From Streptomyces sp. Tue6028 (GTDB taxonomy: Bacteria > Actinomycetota > Actinomycetes > Streptomycetales > Streptomycetaceae): a stretch of DNA of 64,000 nt. The position numbers and the translations under genes are program-made. The stretch lies in contig NZ_MLCE01000036.1 of the NCBI RefSeq assembly GCF_002300165.1, positions 124,001 through 188,000 on the forward strand. Reading direction: 5' to 3'. Shown here one piece after another: positions 1 to 10,374 of the stretch (position 1 is its first letter; every line of letters starts with the position of its first letter). Under the pieces are notes generated by a model. That model was not told the origin of the DNA. It saw only the letters and a program-made list of their open reading frames with translations, and made no database searches.

Positions 1-410
1 GCCGCGACATCAAGGCGCGCCCCAGCAAGTACGTGCACAAGAAGGCCCGGGCGAGCTACGCCACGCGCACCATGCGCTGGGGCGGGATCATCCTCGGCCT
101 GTTCATCGTCTGGCATCTCCTGGACCTGACGACCGGCACGGTGCACTCCGGCGGCTTCCAGGAGGGCCACCCGTACCAGAACGTCGTGGACACCTTCTCC
201 ACCTGGTACGGCAACGTCGTCTACATCGTCGCGATGCTCGCGCTCGGCCTGCACATCCGGCACGGCTTCTGGAGCGCGGCACAGACCCTCGGCGCCGGCC
301 GCCGCAGCCGCGACCGCGCCCTCAAGGCCGGCGCGAACGTCCTCGCGCTGGTGCTGACGGCGGGCTTCATCGCCGTACCCGTCGGAGTCATGACCGGAGT
401 GGTGAGCTGA
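1..410 (+). CDS. sdhC: Succinate dehydrogenase cytochrome b subunit (3' part)
   Basis: This is the C-terminal part of the membrane anchor of succinate dehydrogenase; the start lies left of the window. The visible part has hydrophobic segments around GGIILGLFIVWHLLDL, NVVYIVAMLALGLHIRHGF and NVLALVLTAGFIAVPVGV. The histidines in WHLLDL and LHIRHG suit heme b ligation in the fused-type cytochrome b subunit. It delivers electrons from the iron-sulfur subunit to menaquinone at the membrane. The stop is 1 bp from the sdhA start, and the order sdhC-sdhA-sdhB indicates one operon. Assignment rests on residue pattern plus operon position. Confidence 0.9.
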   Translation, partial: RDIKARPSKYVHKKARASYATRTMRWGGIILGLFIVWHLLDLTTGTVHSGGFQEGHPYQNVVDTFSTWYGNVVYIVAMLALGLHIRHGFWSAAQTLGAGRRSRDRALKAGANVLALVLTAGFIAVPVGVMTGVVS

Positions 411-411
411 C

Positions 412-2366
<1,955 letters not shown>

Positions 2367-2370
<4 letters not shown>

Positions 2371-3116
2371 AGCTCAACCTGCGCGTCTGGCGACAGAAGA
2401 ACGCCGACGCCGAAGGCGCCATGTCCACGTACCAGGTGGACGACATCTCGGCCGACATGTCCTTCCTGGAGATGCTCGACACCCTCAACGAGGAACTCAT
2501 CCTCAAGGGCGAGGACCCGGTCGCCTTCGACCACGACTGCCGCGAGGGCATCTGCGGCGCCTGCTCGCTCGTCATCAACGGCGACGCGCACGGCCCCGAA
2601 CGCACCACCACCTGCCAGCTGCACATGCGGTCCTTCCAGGACGGCGACACCATCGACATCGAACCCTGGCGCGCCTCGGCCTTCCCGGTCGTCAAGGACC
2701 TCGTCGTCGACCGCTCCGCCTTCGACCGCATCATCCAGGCCGGCGGCTACATCACCGCCCCCACCGGCGCCGCGCCGGAGGCCCACGCCACGCCCGTGCC
2801 CAAGCCGGACGCCGACTTCGCCTTCGAGCACGCCGAGTGCATCGGCTGCGGTGCCTGCGTCGCCGCCTGCCCCAACGGCGCGGCCATGCTCTTCACCTCC
2901 GCCAAGATCAACCACCTCAACGTGCTCCCGCAGGGCGCTCCCGAACGCGAGTCGCGGGTGCTCGACATGGTGGCCCAGATGGACGAGGAGGGCTTCGGCG
3001 GCTGCACGCTCGCCGGGGAGTGCGCGACGGCGTGCCCCAAGGGCATCCCGCTGTTCTCCATCACCAGCATGAACAAGGAGTGGCTGCGCGCGACCCGCTC
3101 GTCGGGCAAGCGCTAG
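2367..3116 (+). CDS. sdhB: Succinate dehydrogenase iron-sulfur subunit
   Basis: This 249-residue subunit carries electrons from SdhA flavin to the cytochrome b anchor. All three cluster-binding sites are visible: the 2Fe-2S cysteines C58, C63, C66 and C83 (CREGICGAC and TTCQ), the 4Fe-4S motif CIGCGACVAACP beginning at C158, and a C-terminal CTLAGECATACPKGIP motif for the third cluster. It starts inside the sdhA stop (ATGA overlap). A strong hairpin follows about 30 bp after the stop, so this is the last gene of the operon. Confidence 0.95.
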
Positions 3117-3147
3117 CCGTACGTCGTTCGCCGTAAGGGTGCGGACG

Positions 3148-3184
3148 GGCGGGACCGGGAGTGGTGCTCATCCCCGGTCCCGCC
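3148..3184 (+). terminator. Hairpin terminator after sdhB
   Basis: Perfect 12-bp inverted repeat (GGCGGGACCGGG and its complement) around a 13-nt loop, 31 bp after the sdhB stop. No U-tract follows, which is usual for Streptomyces terminators. Confidence 0.6.
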
Positions 3185-3215
3185 AGGCACCCCCGGCCGT
3201 CGGTAGGCTGCCGGC

Positions 3216-4241
3216 ATGATCTTCGACAACAACGGGAGGGAGCGGTTCCTCGAAGCCGTCACGGACTTCGAGGCCGCTGTGCGCGAACGGGACGTCGACC
3301 GTTCGGAACGCGCGTTCGGAGAGTTGTACCGTCACTTCGGGGACGCGGGGGAGCGGGAAGTCGGCCGGGCGGCACCGCTGTTGGCCGCGCTGCTGCCCGA
3401 GGTGCCCCCGGGGCCGCGCGGCACCGTGGCCGTGCTCGTCGGGGCCTGCGTGGAGCGTGGCGCCGACGCCGGGCCCTGCGCGCCGCACGTCTTCGCCGAA
3501 CTCGCCGAGACACTCGCCGCCGCCGGTGAATTCTGCGAACGCTGGGAGGAGACCGGCGGAGGGGACTTCCCCGACCCGGAGGACGGTGCGCCGGATCCGG
3601 CGCTCTTCGACCGCGTCGGGGCGGAACCGGCCCTGGCCTGGATGACGTTGCCCCAGTTCGAGATGGCGTCCGTCGCCATGCTGAACCACGCCGGGGTGCG
3701 CGGCGCCCTCGACAGCGCCCTGCGCAACCGGCTGCTGCGGGCCACGCGGACCGTGGAAGAGGCGTCCGGACACCCCTTCAAGTGCCTGACGTACGCCCTG
3801 CTGGTCCTCGACGAACCGCTGATCGTGCTGCACCGCCCGACCGGAACCGGTTACGCGATGCGCATGCGGGGCATCGGCGACAACTTCCAGCTGCACACGC
3901 TGGTCGCCGACGTCCTCGTCGGCGGCGGCCACATACCCGGCCGGGCCCCGTCCGCGCAGGAGGCCGCGGTCTGCCGCGACCAGCCCGGACAGGTGCACAC
4001 CACCGGCTCCTTCAACCTTGTCGCCCCCACCGGGGAGTGGGTGTGGAACGAGGGCACGCCCAGCGACATCCCCGTCGTCGACGGAGTCCGGCTGCTCGTC
4101 CTCGACCCGCCGGCCTACGAGCGGAGCTGGCCCTCGGGCCGGTTCTTCCCGAACATGACGGGCGACCTCGTCCTGGAGCGGGTACTCGCCCCCGAGGAGG
4201 CCGGGCGCCTGCTCGCCGGGTGCGTGACGAAGGACGGCTGA
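3216..4241 (+). CDS. Hypothetical protein, Streptomyces-type
   Basis: Uncharacterised 341-residue soluble protein with no signal peptide or membrane segment. The N-terminal half is helical and acidic/Arg-rich (residues 1-110), then a Trp/Met-containing stretch AWMTLPQFEMASVAMLNH and a C-terminal half with GTGYAMRMRGIGDNFQLHTL and GEWVWNEGTP. I recognise no catalytic motif. It follows the sdh terminator by about 30 bp and is followed by 160 bp without a gene, so it is probably monocistronic. Codon use matches its neighbours. The ATG is chosen because the conserved-looking reading begins there and no better-spaced start exists upstream. Confidence 0.7.
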   Translation: MIFDNNGRERFLEAVTDFEAAVRERDVDRSERAFGELYRHFGDAGEREVGRAAPLLAALLPEVPPGPRGTVAVLVGACVERGADAGPCAPHVFAELAETLAAAGEFCERWEETGGGDFPDPEDGAPDPALFDRVGAEPALAWMTLPQFEMASVAMLNHAGVRGALDSALRNRLLRATRTVEEASGHPFKCLTYALLVLDEPLIVLHRPTGTGYAMRMRGIGDNFQLHTLVADVLVGGGHIPGRAPSAQEAAVCRDQPGQVHTTGSFNLVAPTGEWVWNEGTPSDIPVVDGVRLLVLDPPAYERSWPSGRFFPNMTGDLVLERVLAPEEAGRLLAGCVTKDG

Positions 4242-4400
4242 CCGGGCCGGGGACCCGGCGTTCAACAACCCCACATCCACTCTCCTGGCACAGGTCACGC
4301 GCACGCCAACCGGCATCGGAAGAACAGGAGCGCACGGACCGAACAACCGCTGGTCCGCGCCCGCCGCACCGCCGAACCGGCCCGTGACCAGGAGAGTGCC

Positions 4401-5171
4401 ATGACCGGCGTTTCCACCCTCGACACCCCGCCCCAGCCCGTCGCCCCCACCCGCTACACCGTCACCCTGGCCCGCGACGAGGCCGACGTGCGAGCCGCGC
4501 AGCGGCTGCGCCACGACGTGTTCGCCGGGGAGATGGGCGCCCTCCTGTCCACCCCGCAACCGGGTCTCGACGTCGACGCCTTCGACGCGTACTGCGACCA
4601 CCTGCTGGTCCGGGACACGGTGACCGGCCAGGTCGTCGGCACCTACCGGCTGCTGCCGCCCGAGCGGGCCGCGATCGCCGGACGGCTGTACTCGGAGAGC
4701 GAGTTCGACCTCGGCCCGCTCGCCCCGATCCGCTCCGGGCTCGTCGAGGTGGGACGCTCCTGCGTGCACCCCGACCACCGCGACGGCACCGTCATCGGAC
4801 TCATCTGGGCGGGGATCGCCCGCTACATGATCGAGGGCGGCCACGAGTGGCTCGCCGGCTGCTGCTCCATCCCGCTCGCCGACGGCGGCACCCTCGCCGC
4901 GGGCACCTGGGACCGTGTCCGCACCCGGCACCTGGCACCCGAGGAGCACCGCGTACGTCCCCTGCTGCCGTGGAGCGCCGAGGGCGTCACCCGGCCCGCC
5001 CGCACCGAGCTTCCCCCGCTGCTGCGCGGCTATCTGCGACTGGGCGCCTGGGTCTGCGGAGAGCCCGCCCACGACCCGGACTTCGGGGTCGCCGACCTGT
5101 ATGTGCTGCTGCCGATGAGCCGGGTCAACCCGCGCTATCTGCGGCACTTCCTCTCCCTCGTCCCGGCGTGA
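4401..5171 (+). CDS. GNAT-type N-acyltransferase, OlsB/hemolysin-like
   Basis: Predicted acyl-ACP dependent N-acyltransferase of the OlsB-like GNAT family (256 residues). In characterised members it puts a 3-hydroxyacyl chain on the alpha-amino group of ornithine, the first step of ornithine-lipid synthesis. Family features are RHDVFAGEMGA (residues 36-46), the DAYCDHLLVRD block, GTYRLLPPE, and VEVGRSCVHPDHRDG followed by IWAGIARYMIEGGHEWLAGCCSIPL. A good ribosome site (AGGAG) lies about 6 nt before the ATG. The stop overlaps the next start by one base (TGATG), so it is coupled to an O-acyltransferase, the expected partner. The substrate is inferred, not shown. Confidence 0.75.
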   Translation: MTGVSTLDTPPQPVAPTRYTVTLARDEADVRAAQRLRHDVFAGEMGALLSTPQPGLDVDAFDAYCDHLLVRDTVTGQVVGTYRLLPPERAAIAGRLYSESEFDLGPLAPIRSGLVEVGRSCVHPDHRDGTVIGLIWAGIARYMIEGGHEWLAGCCSIPLADGGTLAAGTWDRVRTRHLAPEEHRVRPLLPWSAEGVTRPARTELPPLLRGYLRLGAWVCGEPAHDPDFGVADLYVLLPMSRVNPRYLRHFLSLVPA

Positions 5172-6235
5172 TGAGCACCCACGACGTGGGGGCACCGGGC
5201 CCGGGGACGCTCGGTGCGGGACCGGCCCGTCCGGGTGCCGGGAGCCCGGACCGGTCGCGCGCCGCCGCACCCGGGTCCTGGTCCCGGCCGGACGCCCCGC
5301 CGCCGGGTGCCCGGGAGCGTGGCGGTGCCGGAGCCGCCGCCCCGGAGTGGGGCGGTGCCGGAGTCGCCGCCCCGGAGCGAGGCGGTGCCGGAGCCGCAGC
5401 ACCAGCACCCTCCGGCCCCGGCAGCGCCTGGCTTCCCACCGCTCCCTGCTCTCCCGGAGCCTGCGTGGAGTCGACGGCGTCCTGGACCGCGGTGCCCCGC
5501 GCCGTGCTGCGGCTCGCCGCGGTCCTGGCCGTCGTCCTCACCGGAGTCCTGCTCGCCCCGGGGATCGCCCGGATGCGGGCGGTGCCACGGGACCGGATGA
5601 TCCGCCGCTGGTGCCGGGCCGTCGTCCGGGCGAGCGGCGTACGGACCAGGATCACCGGGACCGCCGTGCCCACCGGTGGCCTGCTGCTCGTGGCCAACCA
5701 CATCTCCTGGCTGGACATCCCGCTGCTCGCCGCGGTCCGCCCGGCGCGGATGCTCGCCAAGACCGAGGTCCGGGCCTGGCCCGTGGCGGGAGCCCTGGCC
5801 GCACGCGGCGGCACCCTCTTCATCGAACGGGACCGGCTCCGCGCGCTGCCCGGCACGGTGACCCGCATCGCCGAGGCCCTGCACGCCGGAGCGGCCGTCG
5901 TCGCCTTCCCCGAGGGCAGCACCTGGTGCGGCCGTGCCCAGGGCCGCTTCCGCCGTGCCGTCTTCCAGGCCGCGCTGGACTCGGGAGCGCCCGTGCAGCC
6001 GGTGCGTGTCCACTACCGGTCGAGCGGCGGAGAGGAGAGCACCGCCGCCGCGTTCGTCGGCGACGACTCGCTCCTCGCGTCACTGTGGCGGGTCGCCACC
6101 ACACGCGGCCTGGTGGCCGAGGTCGAGGTACGGCCACCGATCGCGTCCCGCAACCACCCGGACCGCCGGGGCCTGGCCGCGGCGGCGCAAGGGGCGCCGG
6201 ACTGGGTGCGGGCGCAGACGGCGGTCCACCCCTGA
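5171..6235 (+). CDS. 1-acyl-glycerol-phosphate/lyso-ornithine-lipid acyltransferase (PlsC/OlsA family)
   Basis: Membrane-associated O-acyltransferase of 354 residues. The PlsC signature NHISWLD (HX4D, near residue 176) and FPEGS (near residue 246) are present, with a hydrophobic helix LRLAAVLAVVLTGVLLAPGI at about 113-132. Coupled to the upstream OlsB-like gene, it probably adds the second acyl chain to lyso-ornithine lipid; a phosphatidic-acid role is the alternative. The first 100 residues are low-complexity Gly/Ala/Pro and include three 10-residue repeats of type ERGGAGAAAP coded by 30-bp tandem DNA repeats. The ATG overlapping the previous stop is the preferred start; a later start after the repeat is possible. 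Confidence 0.75.
   Translation: MSTHDVGAPGPGTLGAGPARPGAGSPDRSRAAAPGSWSRPDAPPPGARERGGAGAAAPEWGGAGVAAPERGGAGAAAPAPSGPGSAWLPTAPCSPGACVESTASWTAVPRAVLRLAAVLAVVLTGVLLAPGIARMRAVPRDRMIRRWCRAVVRASGVRTRITGTAVPTGGLLLVANHISWLDIPLLAAVRPARMLAKTEVRAWPVAGALAARGGTLFIERDRLRALPGTVTRIAEALHAGAAVVAFPEGSTWCGRAQGRFRRAVFQAALDSGAPVQPVRVHYRSSGGEESTAAAFVGDDSLLASLWRVATTRGLVAEVEVRPPIASRNHPDRRGLAAAAQGAPDWVRAQTAVHP
5314..5403. repeat. Three 30-bp in-frame tandem repeats
   Basis: Units 5314-5343, 5344-5373 and 5374-5403 share the pattern GGAGCGWGGCGGTGCCGGAG plus CCGCCGCCCC with a few substitutions. They encode a decapeptide repeat in the disordered N-terminus of the PlsC-family protein. Confidence 0.85.
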
Positions 6236-6246
6236 ATCCTCAACTC

Positions 6247-6262
6247 CCCCTTGAAGAAGGGG
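6247..6262 (+). terminator. Weak hairpin after the acyltransferase gene
   Basis: Short stem CCCCTT/AAGGGG with a GAAG loop followed by ATTT, 11 bp after the acyltransferase stop. The stem is only 6 bp, so this is tentative. Confidence 0.35.
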
Positions 6263-6338
6263 ATTTGAAGTCGACGGCTTCGGTGTCGATTCACCCGAAG
6301 CGGGTGCGGGGAACAGGTGACTCGGCGATCATCCGTCC

Positions 6339-7520
6339 ATGACGGTTGCACCGACGCCGACCTGGCCGATCTGCGGACACGGCGGCTGCCGCGGTGTCGT
6401 CGTGCCGCGGCGGGGGCGCTGCCTCGCGCACGTCGACGCAGCGGGGCGGCAGATCTCCCTGTTGTCGACCGCGGCGGGCAGTCCAGCCGACTACCGGGGG
6501 GTGCCGTTCACCCCGGAACTCCTCGAAGAACTCCGCCGCAGAAGCCAACGCATCCTGTACGAGGCCCGGTTCGAGCAGGCCGTGTTCACCGGGGACGTCG
6601 ACTTCAGCGGGTTCCTCTTCTCGGGGCCGGTCGACTTCCGCGACGCGCGGTTCGAAGGGACGGCGGACTTCACCCGTATCGGGGTGCGGGGCCATGCCGA
6701 CTTCCGGCGGACGGTGTTCGAGGACGAAGTGATCTTCGACCGGGGCGACTTCGAGGGGGCCGCGGACTTCTCCCGCGCGGAGTTCCGCGGCCGGGTCTCA
6801 CTGACGGGAACCCGGGTGGCGCGGAACATGCGGCTGGACATGGCACGGTGCTCCGGGCCGGTCGAAGCCATGATCGTGAGCGGCAGCGAGATCCACCTGA
6901 CCGGGGCCGTCCTGGAACGCCCCGCCCGTCTGTACGCGGCCACACCTCGTCTGACCTGCCGGGACACGACGTTCGTCGGGCCGTCGACGCTGCGTGTACG
7001 GCGGACCCAGGTGGACCTGACCGACGCGAATCTCGCATCCCAGGTGTCGATCCTCCAGCACTTCGGCCCCTTCTGCCTCCCCGACGGAACGAACATGGAG
7101 GAGACGCGGCCACTGGGCTGGGGTTCCCCCTTTCTCGCCGAGCTGCTCTCGGTGCGAGGTGTGGACGTCTCCTTCCTCACGGTCGTCGACATGGGGCTGC
7201 GTCCTTGTCAGTTCTTCGGGGCCCACCATCTCGACCAGATCCGCATCACCGGCGAGAGCCTCTTCGGGTCGCCTCAGTCGGGCTGGGGCGTGCACGGCGG
7301 AATACCGCTGCGCTGGACCAACAGACGGGCCATTGCCGACGAACACCTGCTCCGGCAGCGACTGGAGTCGAGCGACCGCAATCGGCGGGCCTGGACGGAC
7401 ATCGACGACGACCTCCCCGGCACGGTCATGGAGCCCGCCCACGTCGCCCAGCTCTACCGCCAGCTCCGCAAGGCCCTGGAGGACAGCAAGGACGAACCGG
7501 GAGCCGGCGACTTCTACTAG
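6339..7520 (+). pseudogene. Pentapeptide-repeat membrane protein, N-terminal part ending at an in-frame amber codon
   Basis: The first 393 codons encode a cysteine-containing head (CGHGGCRGVVVPRRGRCLAH), then pentapeptide-type repeats such as VFTGDVDFSGFLFSGPVDF and DFRDARFEGTADFTRI at about residues 85-160, more degenerate repeats to about 300, and a segment ending in GAGDFY followed by TAG. The next codon is ATG, and the same frame continues for 150 codons with the membrane part of the protein. From memory, family members read ...DFYYGEMEMRR... across this joint, so a 12-bp in-frame deletion may have created the stop. It could therefore be a disrupted gene, or two proteins translated by termination and reinitiation. 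Confidence 0.65.
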
Positions 7521-7973
7521 ATGCGGCGCCTCGACAGGGTCGAGACGACCCGCGCCGAACGCTGGCTCCTGCACGCCTACTGGCTTCTCTCCGGCTACGG
7601 CCTGCGCGCCTCGCGGGCCCTCGCGTGGCTGCTGCTCGCGGTCTGTGTCACCGTCGTGCTCATGCTGGGGCTCGGGCTGCCGGACAAGAGCCCCAGCCAG
7701 ACCGTCACGGGAGATCTGCCCCCGAGCGGTGGCAAGGTCACGCTGGAGGTGGACACCCCGGATCCGGTGCTCACCCTGCCCGTCGCGGACCGGTTCACCC
7801 TGGAGCGGTTCGAGAAGACCCTGCGGATCGTGCTCAACTCGGTGATCTTCCGGTCCAGCGGACAGGACCTCACCACCTGGGGCACCTACACCGAGATGAT
7901 CAGCCGCTTCACCGAACCGGTGTTCCTGGGTCTCGCCGTGCTCGCCGTCCGCGGCCGGATCAAGCGCGGCTGA
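7521..7973 (+). pseudogene. Membrane C-terminal part of the split pentapeptide-repeat protein
   Basis: These 150 codons begin with ATG directly after the TAG at 7518-7520 and stay in the frame of the upstream part. The protein starts MRRLDRVETTRAERWLLHAYW. It has a membrane helix ALAWLLLAVCVTVVLMLGLGL at about residues 33-53, an extracytoplasmic stretch, a conserved-looking helix LERFEKTLRIVLNSVIF, and a second hydrophobic segment near FTEPVFLGLAVLAV. The two-helix layout with a re-entrant-like middle recalls ion-channel-like tails of such proteins. No independent ribosome site is visible, so translation would need readthrough or reinitiation. The end overlaps the convergent UvrA-like gene by 14 bp. 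Confidence 0.6.
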
Positions 7974-10308
7974 CCAACTGCCGGGCCAGATACGGGGCGG
8001 TGCGGCTGCCCGCGGCACGTGCCACCTCCGCCGGCGGTCCCGCCGCGACGATGTGGCCGCCCGCGTCGCCGCCGCCGGGGCCGAGGTCGATCACCCAGTC
8101 GGCGCCCGCGACGACCGACATGTCGTGCTCGACGACCACGACGGTGTGGCCCGCGTCGACCAGACCGTGCAGCTGGCGCATCAGCACCTCGACGTCGGCC
8201 GGGTGGAGGCCGGTGGTCGGCTCGTCGAGCAGGTAGAAGGTGTGTCCGCGCCGTACCCGTTGGAGTTCGCCGGCCAGCTTGATGCGCTGGGCCTCGCCGC
8301 CGGACAGCTCGGTCGCGGGCTGGCCGAGGCGGAGATAGCCGAGGCCCACGTCCAGCAGCGTGGCCAGACTGCGGGCGACGGCCGGGGTGTCCGCGAAGAA
8401 GCCGGCCGCCGCCTCCACCGTCAGGTCGAGGATCTGGGCGATGTTCCTTTCCCGGTACGTCACTTCGAGGGTCTCGGGGTTGTAGCGTGCCCCGCCGCAG
8501 TCCGGGCACGGTGCGTAGGTGCTGGGCAGGAACAGCAGCTCGACGCTGACGAAGCCCTCGCCCTGGCAGGTCTCGCAGCGGCCACCGGCGACGTTGAAGG
8601 AGAACCTGCCGACGCCGTAGCCGCGACGGCGGGCCCCGTCCGTCCCGGCGAAGACCTTGCGCACGACGTCGAACAGCCCCGTGTACGTCGCGAGGTTCGA
8701 GCGCGGGGTGCGGCCGATGGGCTTCTGGTCGACCGTGACCAGACGCCCGACCCCGTCGAGTTCCTCCGTCACTTCGCCGATCAGCGTGGACTTGCCGGAG
8801 CCGGACACCCCGGTGACCGCGGTGAACACGCCGAGGGGGAACTCGGCGGTGACTCCGCGCAGGTTGTGCCGGGTGACCGGCCCGACCTTCAACTGGCCCT
8901 GCGCCGGGCGGAGTTCGCGTACCGGCGCGGGGGACCGGTCGAAGAGGAAACGGGCGGTCGCCGACTCCGGCACGCCCTCCAGGTCCGCGACCGGGCCGCT
9001 GTGCAGCACCTGCCCACCGTGCTCGCCGGCGCGCGGACCGACGTCGACGAGCCAGTCCGCGCCGCGGACGACGTCGAGGTGATGCTCCACCACGAACACC
9101 GAGTTGCCCGCGCTCTTCAGCCGGTCCAGGACCGTGAGCAGAGCCTCCGTGTCCGCGGGGTGCAGCCCGGCGGAGGGTTCGTCGAGGACGTACACGACTC
9201 CGAAGAGACCCGAGCGCAACTGCGTGGCCAGACGCAGCCGTTGCAGTTCGCCCGCCGACAGCGTGGGGGCCGGCCGGTCGAGGCTGAGATAGCCGAGGCC
9301 GAGCTCCACGACCGGCGCGACACGCGACCTGACGTCGTCGGTGAGGACCCGCGCCGCCTCCCCGCTGCCGTGCAGCGCCCGCCCGAGCTCGGTCAGCGGC
9401 AGCGCGGCCAGCTCGGCGATGGTGCGCCCCGCGAACGTCACCGCCAGCGCCTCGGCCCGCAGCCGGCTGCCGCCGCACACGGGACACGGAGAACTGGTCA
9501 GGAACCGCTCCGCCTTGGCCCTGAGCGTCGGGCTCTTCGTGTCGGAGAAGGTCTTCATGACGTAGCGCCGGGCACTCATGTACGTGCCCTGGTAAGGGCG
9601 TTGGATCCGCTCCGCGTCCCGCACCGGGTGCACGGTGACGACCGGCTGCTCGTCGGTGAACAGGATCCACTCCCGCTCCCCGGCGGGCAGTTCCCGCCAG
9701 GGCCGGTCCACGTCGTGGCCGAGCGTGTCGAGGATGTCCCGCAGGTTCTTGCCCTGCCAGGCGCCCGGCCACGCGGCGATCGCGCCCTCGCGGATCGACA
9801 GCGACGGATCGGGGACCAGCAACTCCTCGGTCGTACGGTGCACTCGTCCGAGCCCGTGGCACTCCGGGCAGGCCCCGGCCGCCGTGTTCGGCGAGAACGC
9901 GTCCGAGTCGAGCCGCTCCGCGCCCGGCGGATAGTCGCCGGCGCGGGAGAACAGCATGCGCAGCGAGTTGGAGAGATTGGTGACCGTGCCCACGGACGAG
10001 CGCGACGTGGGTGTCGACCGGCGCTGTTGGAGGGACACCGCGGGCGGCAGGCCCGTGATCTCCCCGACCTTCGGCGCGCCGACCTGGTGGATCAACCGCC
10101 GCGCGTACGGCGCGACCGACTCGAAGTAGCGGCGCTGCGCCTCCGCGTAGATCGTCCCGAAGGCCAGCGACGACTTCCCGGAGCCGGACACGCCCGTGAA
10201 GACGGCGAGCACGTCCCTCGGCACGTCGACGTCCACGCCCCGCAGGTTGTGCTCGCGGGCGCCCCGGACGCGGACGTACGGGTCGTGGGGACCGTGCGGG
10301 CTGGGCAT
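7960..10308 (-). CDS. UvrA-like ABC ATPase (excinuclease A paralogue)
   Basis: A 782-residue UvrA-family protein with two ATPase modules. Visible motifs are GVSGSGKSS (about residues 38-46) and a second GVSGSGKST, the zinc-module cysteines CPECHGLGR, CPVCGGSR, CETCQGEGF and CPDCGGAR, and signature sequences LSAGELQRLRL and LSGGEAQRIKL followed by DEPTTGLHPAD. It is shorter than housekeeping UvrA (about 950-1000 residues), as expected for class II/DrrC-like UvrA paralogues, which lack part of the insertion domain. These are linked with tolerance of DNA-binding drugs or lesion recognition. The neighbour genes give no pathway context. Confidence 0.85.
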   Translation of the reverse strand: MPSPHGPHDPYVRVRGAREHNLRGVDVDVPRDVLAVFTGVSGSGKSSLAFGTIYAEAQRRYFESVAPYARRLIHQVGAPKVGEITGLPPAVSLQQRRSTPTSRSSVGTVTNLSNSLRMLFSRAGDYPPGAERLDSDAFSPNTAAGACPECHGLGRVHRTTEELLVPDPSLSIREGAIAAWPGAWQGKNLRDILDTLGHDVDRPWRELPAGEREWILFTDEQPVVTVHPVRDAERIQRPYQGTYMSARRYVMKTFSDTKSPTLRAKAERFLTSSPCPVCGGSRLRAEALAVTFAGRTIAELAALPLTELGRALHGSGEAARVLTDDVRSRVAPVVELGLGYLSLDRPAPTLSAGELQRLRLATQLRSGLFGVVYVLDEPSAGLHPADTEALLTVLDRLKSAGNSVFVVEHHLDVVRGADWLVDVGPRAGEHGGQVLHSGPVADLEGVPESATARFLFDRSPAPVRELRPAQGQLKVGPVTRHNLRGVTAEFPLGVFTAVTGVSGSGKSTLIGEVTEELDGVGRLVTVDQKPIGRTPRSNLATYTGLFDVVRKVFAGTDGARRRGYGVGRFSFNVAGGRCETCQGEGFVSVELLFLPSTYAPCPDCGGARYNPETLEVTYRERNIAQILDLTVEAAAGFFADTPAVARSLATLLDVGLGYLRLGQPATELSGGEAQRIKLAGELQRVRRGHTFYLLDEPTTGLHPADVEVLMRQLHGLVDAGHTVVVVEHDMSVVAGADWVIDLGPGGGDAGGHIVAAGPPAEVARAAGSRTAPYLARQLVSRA

Positions 10309-10374
10309 CGGGGAAACTCCTGTGGGGGCCTTGGGACCGGTACGGCGGCGCGGCTCGGGGCAAACCCCACGATT

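Noticed and set aside
3168..5408. 746-codon minus-strand frame opposite two genes
   Set aside because: High GC gives long antisense frames; it crosses several real plus-strand genes and has repetitive Arg/Gly composition.
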